Assembly: GCF_000703165.1 (NCBI RefSeq)
Contig: NZ_JNLQ01000002.1
Span: 2,852,001 to 2,916,000 of the forward strand
Direction: 5' to 3'
DNA from: Butyrivibrio sp. AE3004
GTDB taxonomy: Bacteria; Bacillota; Clostridia; Lachnospirales; Lachnospiraceae
Length of the DNA: 64,000 nt
Positions 34,799-43,754 of the stretch are shown here, one piece after another; the first letter of the stretch is position 1, and the number at the start of each line of letters is the position of its first letter. The notes beneath the pieces were generated by a model. It worked only from the letters and a program-made list of their open reading frames with translations, was not told the origin of the DNA and searched no databases. The position numbers were made by a program, and so were the translations under genes.

Positions 34799-35878
34799 AT
34801 GGCAACTATTTCTAAGTGGTGGGAACGTTTCAAAAACTATATGAATCCCTATATACATCCGTCAATAAAAGAAGGTCTTTATCGCATGAACCTTAAATCC
34901 ACACGCGATATAGCCTTTGCATTTACTATCGCGGAATCGCTTATGCTTCTGTATTACATACTATTTGACGGCACAATCCTGCATTCAGGTGGTGTATTTC
35001 CCAGCAGTGTATATTCCATTATAGTAAGTGCCATTACATTTGTAATTTCGCATCACGGACTCAAGTCCTCAAAGAGGCCTTTTAAGTCATACCGCTTCTT
35101 GTGTATCACATATTTCTTTCTGATCATCGGATTTGGTATGTTTGTTTCTTTTTACCATTATGTACGCGGCAAGCAGATGTTTATCTTTTTTGCAGCCATC
35201 TTCTGTCTTGTTAATTTTATTTTGCTTCCACCTTGTGTGAGCTCAATACTCATATGGGGTGCATACCTTGTGTTTTACCTGATCCTTTATTCCTATGATG
35301 GTGCAAAAACAATTAATCTTTTTAATTATTGTATTTTTGCAATTCTTACACTTGTAGGTTCTTTAAACAAATACAGAATGCAGGCCACAGAGCTTGAGCG
35401 TATCCATCGCATCGAGACCATGAACGACATGCTTCAGAATGTGCCCGTTCATGATAATGTCACTGATATGAAAAACCGCTACGCTCTCAGAGATGATTTT
35501 AATTCATATCAGAATCATCACATTATTGTAGTTATGCTAGACCTGGATGAATTCAAAAAAATTATTGAAGAGTTGGGGCAGGATGTAAGTGACTCAATCC
35601 TCAGACAGGTAGGCGAGTGCATTAAAACAAACCTCACTGACAGCCATTCATATCGATATGGTTCCGATTCTTTCCTTATAATATTGCAGGATATGGAGCT
35701 TAGTGATGCACTGCAGAAGCTATCTATCTGGGAACGCAATATGGCAACGCTCAGTATTCCTGAAATAAACAAGCCTATTCATTACACCAGCGGCTATTCT
35801 CACGGTACACCAAGAGATGAGGATGAGCTTAGAATGCTTATAGAGGCAGCTGACCGTAAGAGAAGGGATTTTTGCTAA
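34799..35878 (+). CDS. Membrane protein with degenerate GGDEF domain
   Basis: A 359-residue protein: about six membrane helices within residues 38-192, then a cytoplasmic GGDEF-fold domain. The segment TDMKNRYALRDDF near 222-234 is the usual start of a GGDEF domain and VVMLDLDEFKKI is its metal-binding strand, but the signature loop reads GSDSF near 288-292, so diguanylate cyclase activity is unlikely. The domain may bind nucleotide or dimerise as a receptor. No I-site RxxD is evident before the loop. It has its own promoter and stands between divergent mraY and the DUF3048 lipoprotein gene. Confidence 0.78.
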   Translation: MATISKWWERFKNYMNPYIHPSIKEGLYRMNLKSTRDIAFAFTIAESLMLLYYILFDGTILHSGGVFPSSVYSIIVSAITFVISHHGLKSSKRPFKSYRFLCITYFFLIIGFGMFVSFYHYVRGKQMFIFFAAIFCLVNFILLPPCVSSILIWGAYLVFYLILYSYDGAKTINLFNYCIFAILTLVGSLNKYRMQATELERIHRIETMNDMLQNVPVHDNVTDMKNRYALRDDFNSYQNHHIIVVMLDLDEFKKIIEELGQDVSDSILRQVGECIKTNLTDSHSYRYGSDSFLIILQDMELSDALQKLSIWERNMATLSIPEINKPIHYTSGYSHGTPRDEDELRMLIEAADRKRRDFC

Positions 35879-35944
35879 TATAATATGTTTTTGTGATAAA
35901 AGATTGTCATTTTTGAAATAATACTTTTTCGCTGATACCTTTTC

Positions 35945-35953
35945 TGTTAGAAT
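35945..35953 (+). promoter_or_regulatory. Extended -10 promoter for the DUF3048 lipoprotein gene
   Basis: TGTTAGAAT, a TGn plus TAGAAT, with transcription expected near 35960. The leader contains a small hairpin (ATGTGT...ACACAT, 35961-35978) and then a strong TAAGGAGG site before the ATG at 35998. Confidence 0.5.
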
Positions 35954-35997
35954 ATTAAAGATGTGTCTTAAAACACATTTTAAGGAGGATTTTGATT

Positions 35998-37167
35998 ATG
36001 AAGTTTAATAAAAGAATCATTAGCGTCGCGCTTACAGCGATGATGCTCACAGCATCAGTAGGATGCGGTAAATCAGAAGCACCTGCCGAAGACTCTTCCG
36101 AAGGTCTTTCCTGGGAATCTATCGAGGGTGAATCTACAGAGGCACCGGTGGTTGAGGAAGCTCCTGTTGAAGAAGAAGCCGCTCCAGAGATTGTTTCAGC
36201 TGAAATTCCTGCCGGAATGTACAGAAGTGAGCTTACAGGTGAACCTATAAGCGAATCACTTAAGGATCAACGCCCGATTGCAGCCATGGTTGACAATGAA
36301 TCTATCGCTCTTCCTCACTTTGGTATCTCAGAGTGTGATGTTGTTTACGAGATGATGAACAGTACTCAGAACGGTCGTATCACACGTCTTATGTGCCTTA
36401 TGAAGGATTGGGGTTCACTCAAGCAGCTCGGTTCAATCAGAAGTACAAGACCTACAAATATTATTCTTTCCGCTGAATGGAACGCAGTTCTTTGTCACGA
36501 TGGTGGTCCGAAGGTACATATCGATCCTTATCTTGCAAAGGAATGGGGTAACAATCACTTCTCAGGTACTTTCTCCCGTGTAGACAACGGCAAAAAGAGA
36601 GAATACACAGAGTATATCCTTGCCGGAGACCTTGAGAACAATTTCTCCGGAAGTAACTTCTCAACAACATACAACGAATTTACTCCCGATGGTGTAAAGG
36701 AAGCTCACTTTAATTTCACTCCCTGGGGAAATGAAGTCAACCTTGAGAGCAAGGGCTATGCTCAGTGCATCGATGCCAATACCATTGATATCATTCCTTT
36801 TGAGCACAACAGCTCAAAGCTGGTATACAATGAATCAACCAAGGAATATGAGTACTATGACTACGGCAATCCTCACAAGGATGGCGAAGATGGGGCTGTT
36901 CTTTCATTTAAGAATGTAATTCTTCAGAAATGTACATTCAATCAGCTCGATGATCATGGTTACCTTATTTATAACTGCATCGATATCAACCAGCCCGGTT
37001 ACTACTGCACAAATGGTAAGGCTACCGATATTGTTTGGACAAAGACAGGCGAACTTGTTAAAACTCAGTTCTTTGATTCACAGGCAAACGAGCTTGAGAT
37101 CAACAATGGTAAAACATATATCGCACTTGTTCCTGCTGATACATGGGATCAGTTAGTTATACAGTAA
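35998..37167 (+). CDS. DUF3048 (YerB-like) lipoprotein
   Basis: About 389 residues. The signal peptide ends with a lipobox ASVGC and is followed by an acidic Glu/Pro-rich tether (about 25-65). The folded part begins with the motif PIAAMVDNE and continues with VYEMMNSTQNGRITRLM, GSIRSTRPTNIILSAEW and a C-terminal LVPADTWDQL, matching DUF3048/YerB lipoproteins of Firmicutes. The function is unknown; these proteins are secreted and exposed at the membrane surface. The ATG at 35998 has TAAGGAGG upstream; a TTG six bases earlier is too close to it. It is a single-gene unit with promoter and a strong terminator. Confidence 0.88.
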   Translation: MKFNKRIISVALTAMMLTASVGCGKSEAPAEDSSEGLSWESIEGESTEAPVVEEAPVEEEAAPEIVSAEIPAGMYRSELTGEPISESLKDQRPIAAMVDNESIALPHFGISECDVVYEMMNSTQNGRITRLMCLMKDWGSLKQLGSIRSTRPTNIILSAEWNAVLCHDGGPKVHIDPYLAKEWGNNHFSGTFSRVDNGKKREYTEYILAGDLENNFSGSNFSTTYNEFTPDGVKEAHFNFTPWGNEVNLESKGYAQCIDANTIDIIPFEHNSSKLVYNESTKEYEYYDYGNPHKDGEDGAVLSFKNVILQKCTFNQLDDHGYLIYNCIDINQPGYYCTNGKATDIVWTKTGELVKTQFFDSQANELEINNGKTYIALVPADTWDQLVIQ

Positions 37168-37174
37168 CATTACG

Positions 37175-37209
37175 AAAGGCGTCGCTAATACATGCGACGC
37201 CTTCTTTTT
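37175..37209 (+). terminator. Intrinsic terminator after DUF3048 gene
   Basis: Perfect 10-base-pair stem AAGGCGTCGC/GCGACGCCTT with an eight-base loop followed by CTTTTTAT, eight bases after the stop. Confidence 0.93.
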
Positions 37210-37285
37210 ATGCATACCAATCTGTCATCTATACCTATTACCCTGTCATTTTTCATATTTATTATTAGTGTCCCCCAAATGAACA

Positions 37286-39172
37286 CTACTCTATTAGGGA
37301 TTTGAACACATCAGCCGGCACGGGTTTTGAAAAATAAAATCCCTGTATCATTTCGCAGCCTATTGACCTTAGATATTCATATTGCTCCTCAGTTTCTACT
37401 CCTTCAACCACTATAGGCATATCAAGCTTCTTGGTCATCTCAACTATTGTATTTATAACAATCTTTCCTTTTTCAGATGAACCTATTCCATCCATGAACT
37501 TCATATCAGCCTTTAATATATCAACATGGGCATTTTTAAAAGTATTAAAGCTTGAATATCCGCTTCCGAAATCATCCATAAGAATTCTGAAGCCAACTTC
37601 CTTTAGAAGATCTACGGTACTGAAGAACTTCTGATTTTCAGCCACAAATGCACTTTCCGTTATTTCAAGCTTAATGTCATTCGGAGAAAGATGGTATTTC
37701 TTTATAAGATCAAGTATAATCTCGTACAGATTTTCCATCTGCAAATCTCTTCTTGAAATATTCACTGAAATCGGAGGTACAAGTATTCCTTCACTCCTCC
37801 ATTCCGAAATCTGCCTGCAGACAGATTCCCACATATATAAATCAAGCTTGTTTATAAATCCGTTTCGTTCAAATAATGGTATAAAATCTCCCGGACTTAT
37901 AAGTCCGTATTGTTTATCTTTCCATCTTACCAGAGCCTCTGCACTGCAGATTTTTTTTGTCCGTGCATCATATATTGGTTGAAAATACGGCACAAAGCAT
38001 CTTTCATGAATAGCCCTATCGCAATTGTGTTGCATATATGCCTGCATCTCAAAAGCATGATTCTGTTTTTCATCAAAGATATGCTCATGCTTACTGTACT
38101 CATAGCGAATGAAATCCATGGCAAATCTTGCCCTGTCGCACATAAGCTGAGGATTCATTTTTCTGTCTGTTATAGGATAGACTCCGGAATAGAGTGATAA
38201 TGTATAATCCATCTCCTCGCCCGGATACATCTCATCCAGAGAAAGATTTCCCTGAAGCATCCAATATGACCCCTGGGGAAACAATCCCGCAAAATTATCT
38301 TCTCCAAGATAAGCAAGTTCTACTTCCCATGAGAATTTTCTCCTCATCTCGGCAGCCACTCGCCTTAATATATCATCTCCTCTTTCAAAGCCAAATCTTT
38401 CATTAACATCCTGAAAATCTCTTATGTCAAGCAGACATAGCTGGTATTCTGTGTTGGGATTTAAAATCAAATCCTCTTCAACTGCTCTGAAAAAAGCTTT
38501 TTGATTATATAATCCTGTCTTTGGATCAGTCGGATTATCAACAAGATATAGCATGACCAGGTTAAAGGTTACGGAAGCTGAAAATGCCGCACCCATATAT
38601 TTAAAATCTGTTACACAGTTATTCAAAATAAGCATTCCGAAAACTATGAGAACAATGGTTGTGATAACGGAAGCAGCTACCTTTCCCAGCCTTCGGATAT
38701 GTCTCCATGCCAGAAATATTGAAACCACAACATAGGAAAGGCTGAAAAGAGTGGATAGAAAGATAAATATCATCCTCTCAATAGTTATTGTACCTCTTAC
38801 ATCACTAAAGAATGCAATGTGATTTATTGGATTTAATACAAGAAGATATATTAGCTGTAATACAAAGGGAAATATTGATAAAAGCGGACTCTTTTCCCAA
38901 TACCTGACAAGTCCTATAGTTATTTTCAGTGCACAAAGAAGATAGGTGTTTAGAGTAATAATAAACAGCGTTTCACTTGCAACGTAACACAGGTCGCCCT
39001 TAAAGCCAATATAATTGTCATAGGTTTCCAGCGCCCATATAAGTAAAATATATGCAATTGTCACATCAATTTGCAGATCAATCCAGATCGTGCCTACTGT
39101 GCGGCTGATACTACGTGCACGAATCGCAAGTATGCCGATTGCTATGATCCCAAGACTTAGTAAAGTGATCAT
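37286..39172 (-). CDS. Membrane GGDEF(degenerate)-EAL c-di-GMP phosphodiesterase
   Basis: A 628-residue protein with about seven N-terminal helices (residues 1-212), then a GGDEF-fold domain and an EAL domain. The GGDEF loop reads GEDNF near 290-294 and should be inactive. The EAL part is intact: EAL near 412-414, SVNIS, EITES, MDDFGSGYSS, LKADMKF, EGVE and IQGFY. It probably degrades c-di-GMP in response to a membrane or extracellular signal received by the helical domain. The start at 39172 has GGGAGA upstream. It is convergent with the DUF3048 gene and downstream of the zinc-ribbon gene's terminator. Confidence 0.9.
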   Translation of the reverse strand: MITLLSLGIIAIGILAIRARSISRTVGTIWIDLQIDVTIAYILLIWALETYDNYIGFKGDLCYVASETLFIITLNTYLLCALKITIGLVRYWEKSPLLSIFPFVLQLIYLLVLNPINHIAFFSDVRGTITIERMIFIFLSTLFSLSYVVVSIFLAWRHIRRLGKVAASVITTIVLIVFGMLILNNCVTDFKYMGAAFSASVTFNLVMLYLVDNPTDPKTGLYNQKAFFRAVEEDLILNPNTEYQLCLLDIRDFQDVNERFGFERGDDILRRVAAEMRRKFSWEVELAYLGEDNFAGLFPQGSYWMLQGNLSLDEMYPGEEMDYTLSLYSGVYPITDRKMNPQLMCDRARFAMDFIRYEYSKHEHIFDEKQNHAFEMQAYMQHNCDRAIHERCFVPYFQPIYDARTKKICSAEALVRWKDKQYGLISPGDFIPLFERNGFINKLDLYMWESVCRQISEWRSEGILVPPISVNISRRDLQMENLYEIILDLIKKYHLSPNDIKLEITESAFVAENQKFFSTVDLLKEVGFRILMDDFGSGYSSFNTFKNAHVDILKADMKFMDGIGSSEKGKIVINTIVEMTKKLDMPIVVEGVETEEQYEYLRSIGCEMIQGFYFSKPVPADVFKSLIE

Positions 39173-39214
39173 ATACTGTCTCCCAACGTTTGCTAATACA
39201 TCTTTAATTATACA

Positions 39215-39251
39215 TAAAAAAAACAGCGAGCAACTAAACTCCCTGTTTTTT
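39215..39251 (-). terminator. Terminator after the zinc-ribbon membrane protein gene
   Basis: On the minus strand AAAAAACAG, GAG and the matching CTC, CTGTTTTTT form a stem around TTTAGTTG, ending in a run of eight T. It lies about 36 bases after the stop of the zinc-ribbon gene and before the GGDEF-EAL gene. Confidence 0.75.
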
Positions 39252-39286
39252 CAGAATTTCTTAATACCATTTTTACAATACAAATT

Positions 39287-39850
39287 TTAATTTAAAAATT
39301 TAAATGAATGGATGATTGGCAGTTCTTTCGCCTTACCCTTGCAAGCATTGACAAATCCTATAATTCTCACAACAAAAAGAACGCAGGCAAAGACACATGC
39401 AGCAATAGGAACAATAAAAGTCCAGCAAAGAACAACTGCAACTATGCCAACAATCGTATCCAATACGGCAAGTCTTATCGCTTCTCTTAAATGAAAACCT
39501 ACAAATTTGGAATCCCTTGCTGCAAGAAGAGCAATAATCATACCAACAACGCTAAATACATAGATAGCTACTGCAAGGATCTTATTCTCAACAATGTCTG
39601 AAGGATCCATATCTTTTGTATGATCAGTGGGATCAAAAGCAGGATACATTTGCGGCTGCTGATATATGCCCTGTCCCATACCCTGCTGCGTCGTACCTCC
39701 GGGAATCTGTCCTGTCTGCTGCGCTCCATCCTGTGGAGGCACCATCTGCAACGGAATCTGATTCCCCTGTCCTAATACCGGTGCCCCACACTTAGGGCAC
39801 ATCTGAGCCTTATCGTCAATTCCCTCTCCGCAATTAGTACAAAATCTCAT
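39287..39850 (-). CDS. Zinc-ribbon membrane protein, DUF4870-like
   Basis: About 187 residues from the ATG at 39850, which has GAGGAGG upstream. The first 25 residues are a zinc ribbon with two CxxC pairs (CTNCG and CPKCG). A Gln/Gly/Pro-rich linker of about 55 residues follows, then three hydrophobic segments. SKFVGFHLREAIRLAVLDTI recalls DUF4870/TM2-type proteins in which a His-containing segment enters the second helix, and the protein ends with a short polar tail after the last helix. The function is unknown; many Firmicutes carry several such small zinc-ribbon membrane proteins. It is monocistronic with its own terminator. Confidence 0.72.
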   Translation of the reverse strand: MRFCTNCGEGIDDKAQMCPKCGAPVLGQGNQIPLQMVPPQDGAQQTGQIPGGTTQQGMGQGIYQQPQMYPAFDPTDHTKDMDPSDIVENKILAVAIYVFSVVGMIIALLAARDSKFVGFHLREAIRLAVLDTIVGIVAVVLCWTFIVPIAACVFACVLFVVRIIGFVNACKGKAKELPIIHSFKFLN

Positions 39851-40071
39851 ACCTATTCCCTCCTCGTCTTTAAACGAATATTTTTCCTTATAATTTTCTA
39901 AATATTTAAGATATTTTCTTAAATAAAAAGAAACATACCATTCCAATAATACACGATTTCAGACAATTGTGCTATATTTATTGTAACTCCAGACACCCCT
40001 AAAAGCATGCCTTTTGAATTACAATACTTTAAAGAATCATGCATTATTTTCATCTATCCTCGGAGATTATC

Positions 40072-40788
40072 ATGTCTGATAAAAAGAAGGTCATAGTCAC
40101 CCTGAATAATGTCTCCAGAGAATATAATTCCGGGGACGGTAAACTTGAAGCCCTAAAAAACATTTCACTTGAAATATACGAGAAAGAATTCGTGGTTATT
40201 CTGGGCGAAAGCGGTTGCGGAAAAACAACTGTATTAAATATTATAGGCGGAATGGATCACCTTACAACAGGTGAGCTCAAAGTTGAAGGCAATGATTACT
40301 CGCACCCGACTCCGCAAGAGCTCACAGAATACAGACGCCACTATATTGGCTTTGTATTTCAGGATTATCATCTTATGCCAAATCTTACCGCAAAGGAAAA
40401 TGTTGAATTTATATCGGTTCTTTCAGAGTCTTCTATGTCTCCGGATGAAGCAATTGCAGTCGTCGGTCTATCCGATAGAGCAGGAAATTATCCTGCCCAG
40501 CTAAGTGGTGGTCAACAGCAGCGTGTTTCAATTGCACGAGCAATATGCAAACGCCCTAAGCTGATACTTGCAGACGAACCTACAGCCGCTCTTGATTATT
40601 CTACAAGTATTGAAGTACTATCCGTGTTTGAGCGGATTGTCAGAGAAGAAGGAACTACCGTTGTTATGGTTACTCATAATAATGAGATAGCAAAAATGGC
40701 TGACAGAATCATAAAGATAAAGGACGGACAGCTTGACTCAATAGTTGAAAATTCTTCTCCTGCAAGTGCAAGCAGTCTTGTATGGTAA
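40072..40788 (+). CDS. MacB/LolD-like ABC transporter ATPase
   Basis: A 238-residue ATP-binding subunit from the ATG at 40072 (CGGAGA upstream). Walker A GESGCGKTT near 45-53, the Q-loop FVFQDYHLMP near 94-103, signature LSGGQQQR near 144-151, Walker B LILADEP near 164-170 and an H-loop MVTHNNEIA are all intact. The sequence is of the MacB/LolD/FtsE type that partners FtsX-like permeases, and such a permease follows 69 bases downstream. Together they could export peptides or lipids or act mechanically on the envelope. The last residues form a short Ser/Ala tail. Confidence 0.92.
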   Translation: MSDKKKVIVTLNNVSREYNSGDGKLEALKNISLEIYEKEFVVILGESGCGKTTVLNIIGGMDHLTTGELKVEGNDYSHPTPQELTEYRRHYIGFVFQDYHLMPNLTAKENVEFISVLSESSMSPDEAIAVVGLSDRAGNYPAQLSGGQQQRVSIARAICKRPKLILADEPTAALDYSTSIEVLSVFERIVREEGTTVVMVTHNNEIAKMADRIIKIKDGQLDSIVENSSPASASSLVW

Positions 40789-40857
40789 CTATTTTCCTTA
40801 CCCGGTTCACTATTTATCTGATGTATTAGTACCCCCTCTAAAATAAAAGCAGGTCTT

Positions 40858-43569
40858 ATGAAAAAGATACAGGTAACTGATTCCCTCAGAAATATAAAAA
40901 AACAGCTTGTGTCCTGGCTGTCCATTATTGTAATCGCTTCATTTGCTACCGCAGCTTATCTGGGGCTTACTTACTCTGCCTATGGTCTAAAACAGACCGG
41001 TGAATCTCTGTATAATTCTACCAACTTCAGGGATATACAAGTTTCCTCCAATTGTCTTTTATCCGAATCCGATTTATCTGAAATATCCGAACTAGAGGGC
41101 ATTACTCATGTTGAGGGGCGCCTTAGAACATTTGCCAAACTAAAGCTTGATGATCGCACTGAATCCATTACCGTGAGCTCACTCCCGGAAACAATAGGTG
41201 TTCCGATTATTAAATCAGGCCGATTACCTTCAAAACCGGATGAATGTATCATAGAAAAGACTCTTTCAGACAAACTCTCCCTAAATATAGGAGACACACT
41301 AACACTAAAGGATAGCTACGGAGAAGACATACCTGAGTTATATCTGAATAGTTTTCATATTACCGGTATTTTCCTTCATTCTGATCACATAAGCACAGAC
41401 CTTAATGAATCTTATTGCTTACATATTCTTCCATCAGCTTTTGATCTTTCAAAGCTTGATTACTGCTACAGCTATGCAGATATCACTTTTGACAAATCAG
41501 GCATTGCCTCAACCTTTGACGATAAATATTTTGAGGTTGCAGATCATTATGTAGATATTATTGAAGAACTCGGCAAACAATTAAACGCTTCACGCTATGA
41601 AGCTTACACTAAGTTTATGAGTGATAGTCTCCTGGACAGTGAAAAAGAATTATCTGATGCATCAGATGAGCTTGAACTTGCATCCAGAATGATTCCGTCA
41701 CTAAAAAGTAAAACCGGTGAAACTATGGCGGATTTGGGTAACATGCTCTCTGTGATCATAAGTAAAGATCCCGTAACTTATAAAACTGCAGAGGAACAGA
41801 TAACCGATTATGACGAAGCACTCATAGAATATGATCATGCAATTAAAAGAGTCGATGATACAAAAGAAAGTTATAACAAAACACTCGCACAGGGTGAAGC
41901 TCTATGGTACGTATTCAACAGAAATTCCAATCCCTCTTTTGTTTATCTTAAGAACAATATTGAAAATTTAAGGAATCTTAACCTTTCCTTTTCATCGCTG
42001 TTTATTGTTATATCCATTATGGTAATATTTGTATCTCTTTCAAGAATGGTTTATGAACAGCGCTCTATTATTGGCATTTCTAAAGCACTTGGCATGCATG
42101 AAAATGAGATTTTTTCAAAATATTTCATTTTCGGTTTTTCTGCCGCTCTAATAGGAATAATTATGGGAATCATTTTTTCTGTATTTATTCTGGAATGGGT
42201 CATAGCACTTGGATTTGGTGATCACTTCATCTTTGGTCAGTTTCCTTTTGTAATTGAGCTTACTCCGACTATTGCCACTATAGTGATAGCTTCCCTGGTC
42301 GCACTTGCATCTATATACTTTTCATGCAGTTCTCTTTTAAAAGAAACCGCTAAAAAACTGCTTTCACCAAAAATCCCCAAAGGGCATATGAAAGCTTTGG
42401 AAAAGTCTTTCTTTTTAAAGAAATTGCCATTATTCAGCCGAATTATTATCCTCAATATACGTTCCGATTTTGTAAGAGTTATCGTTACTGTTCTTAGCGT
42501 TGCCGGCTGCTGTGCTCTCACTGTTATTGGTTTCTCAATAAGGTCCTCAATAGGCGGGGCGCTTGACAGACAGATCAGTGATTATACAGGATATGATGCA
42601 AAAATATCAATCAACACTTCTGTTTCTGACGATGTAGCAAAAAATATTTCCGCTTTACTTGTTGATTATAATGTCAAATTCCTACTATTTCTGGACAAAC
42701 AGGGAAGTGTTCAAATGGATGATACTATTGAATACATGGAATTTCTGATTTCCGATGACCTTGCTGCACTTTCCTACTATCATCCCTTATTAGACTGGCA
42801 CACAGGTAAAAATATTCTGTCAGAAGATAATACTCAAAAAAATATGAAGCCTGAAGACGGAATTATCATTACCACCAAACTTGCAGAAATCTATAACTTA
42901 AGTCCCGGTGATGATATTTATATACTGGACGGTATGGGATATAAACACTCTGCTATAATAAGCGGCATTATTCAAAATTACATCGGGAGATACGTTGTAT
43001 GTACAAAAAAATACTATGAAAAAATTGTAGATACACATTATAACGACAATACTTTTTTCATTACCATGAATGATAAAAGCAAAGAGGAATCACTTATTCA
43101 ATCCCTATCCGACATTTCCGGTTTTGAAGTATATGAACCTGCTACTGAACAGGTTGCGTCACTTCAAAGCGTAGTTATTGTTCTAAATCTCATTGTTGGA
43201 TTACTCATTATTATCTCTGCTGTAATGGCTCTTTTTGTCATACTTGGCCTTGCAAATATGTATATTGTTTCCAAAAAAACTGAGCTTACAGTCATGAGAA
43301 TAAATGGTTATACCGTCAAAGAAACCATAATTTATGCCATACGAGAGGTAATATTTACAACAGCTACCGGAATAATTCTTGGTATTTATTTAGGCTGTAA
43401 TATCACATTTTATGTTTTACACACTATGGAACAGGTACATATAATGTTTGTAAAAGAGCCAAGTATGCCCTCATGCTTCATTTCTGTTTTAATAACGGTT
43501 CTTTTTACAGGAGCAATCTATGCTATAGCTATGAGTAAAGTTAAAAATCTCAGTCTGAAGGATATTTAA
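40858..43569 (+). CDS. FtsX-like ABC permease with two FtsX domains
   Basis: A 903-residue permease. One N-terminal helix (about 17-40) is followed by a MacB-type outside domain (about 45-370) containing a helical, coiled-coil-like stretch (SEKELSDASDELELASRM near 260-280). Three helices near 375-500 form the first FtsX domain, including the typical RSIIGISKALGMHENEI segment. After a second membrane helix and another outside domain (about 575-760), three helices near 770-900 form the second FtsX domain with TVMRINGYTVKETI. This is the usual layout of Gram-positive exporters of the bacitracin or lipoprotein-release type. The substrate cannot be inferred; no two-component system or peptide gene is adjacent. 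Confidence 0.9.
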   Translation: MKKIQVTDSLRNIKKQLVSWLSIIVIASFATAAYLGLTYSAYGLKQTGESLYNSTNFRDIQVSSNCLLSESDLSEISELEGITHVEGRLRTFAKLKLDDRTESITVSSLPETIGVPIIKSGRLPSKPDECIIEKTLSDKLSLNIGDTLTLKDSYGEDIPELYLNSFHITGIFLHSDHISTDLNESYCLHILPSAFDLSKLDYCYSYADITFDKSGIASTFDDKYFEVADHYVDIIEELGKQLNASRYEAYTKFMSDSLLDSEKELSDASDELELASRMIPSLKSKTGETMADLGNMLSVIISKDPVTYKTAEEQITDYDEALIEYDHAIKRVDDTKESYNKTLAQGEALWYVFNRNSNPSFVYLKNNIENLRNLNLSFSSLFIVISIMVIFVSLSRMVYEQRSIIGISKALGMHENEIFSKYFIFGFSAALIGIIMGIIFSVFILEWVIALGFGDHFIFGQFPFVIELTPTIATIVIASLVALASIYFSCSSLLKETAKKLLSPKIPKGHMKALEKSFFLKKLPLFSRIIILNIRSDFVRVIVTVLSVAGCCALTVIGFSIRSSIGGALDRQISDYTGYDAKISINTSVSDDVAKNISALLVDYNVKFLLFLDKQGSVQMDDTIEYMEFLISDDLAALSYYHPLLDWHTGKNILSEDNTQKNMKPEDGIIITTKLAEIYNLSPGDDIYILDGMGYKHSAIISGIIQNYIGRYVVCTKKYYEKIVDTHYNDNTFFITMNDKSKEESLIQSLSDISGFEVYEPATEQVASLQSVVIVLNLIVGLLIIISAVMALFVILGLANMYIVSKKTELTVMRINGYTVKETIIYAIREVIFTTATGIILGIYLGCNITFYVLHTMEQVHIMFVKEPSMPSCFISVLITVLFTGAIYAIAMSKVKNLSLKDI

Positions 43570-43570
43570 T

Positions 43571-43675
43571 AAAGAGTTGCTTTGCAACTCTTTGCGCGCT
43601 GGTGCACGCAAGCTTTAGCGTGCATATACATTTGCACACCAGTCGCATCCATAGCGGAGCGTTTTTTATTTCATA
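43571..43675. repeat. Tandem hairpin cluster downstream of the permease gene
   Basis: Two stem-loops in series. AAAGAGTTGC/GCAACTCTTT (43571-43593) has a three-base loop. Then CTGGTG (43599-43604) pairs with CACCAG (43637-43642) and encloses TGCACGC/GCGTGCA (43603-43624), with flanking GCG/CGC. A T-run follows near 43662-43671, so the whole may terminate the ABC unit, but the compound second stem is more elaborate than a simple terminator. Confidence 0.5.
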
Positions 43676-43701
43676 GGAATGTGGAGCAATTTCCTCTCCA
43701 A

Positions 43702-43747
43702 TTAAAAAAACCATCAATGCATGTGACAACATTGATGGCTTTTATCT
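43702..43747. terminator. Bidirectional terminator between permease gene and oppF
   Basis: Perfect nine-base-pair stem CCATCAATG/CATTGATGG with a ten-base loop, flanked by AAAAAAA on the left and CTTTTAT on the right, serving both convergent units. Confidence 0.88.
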
Positions 43748-43754
43748 TTATTTC

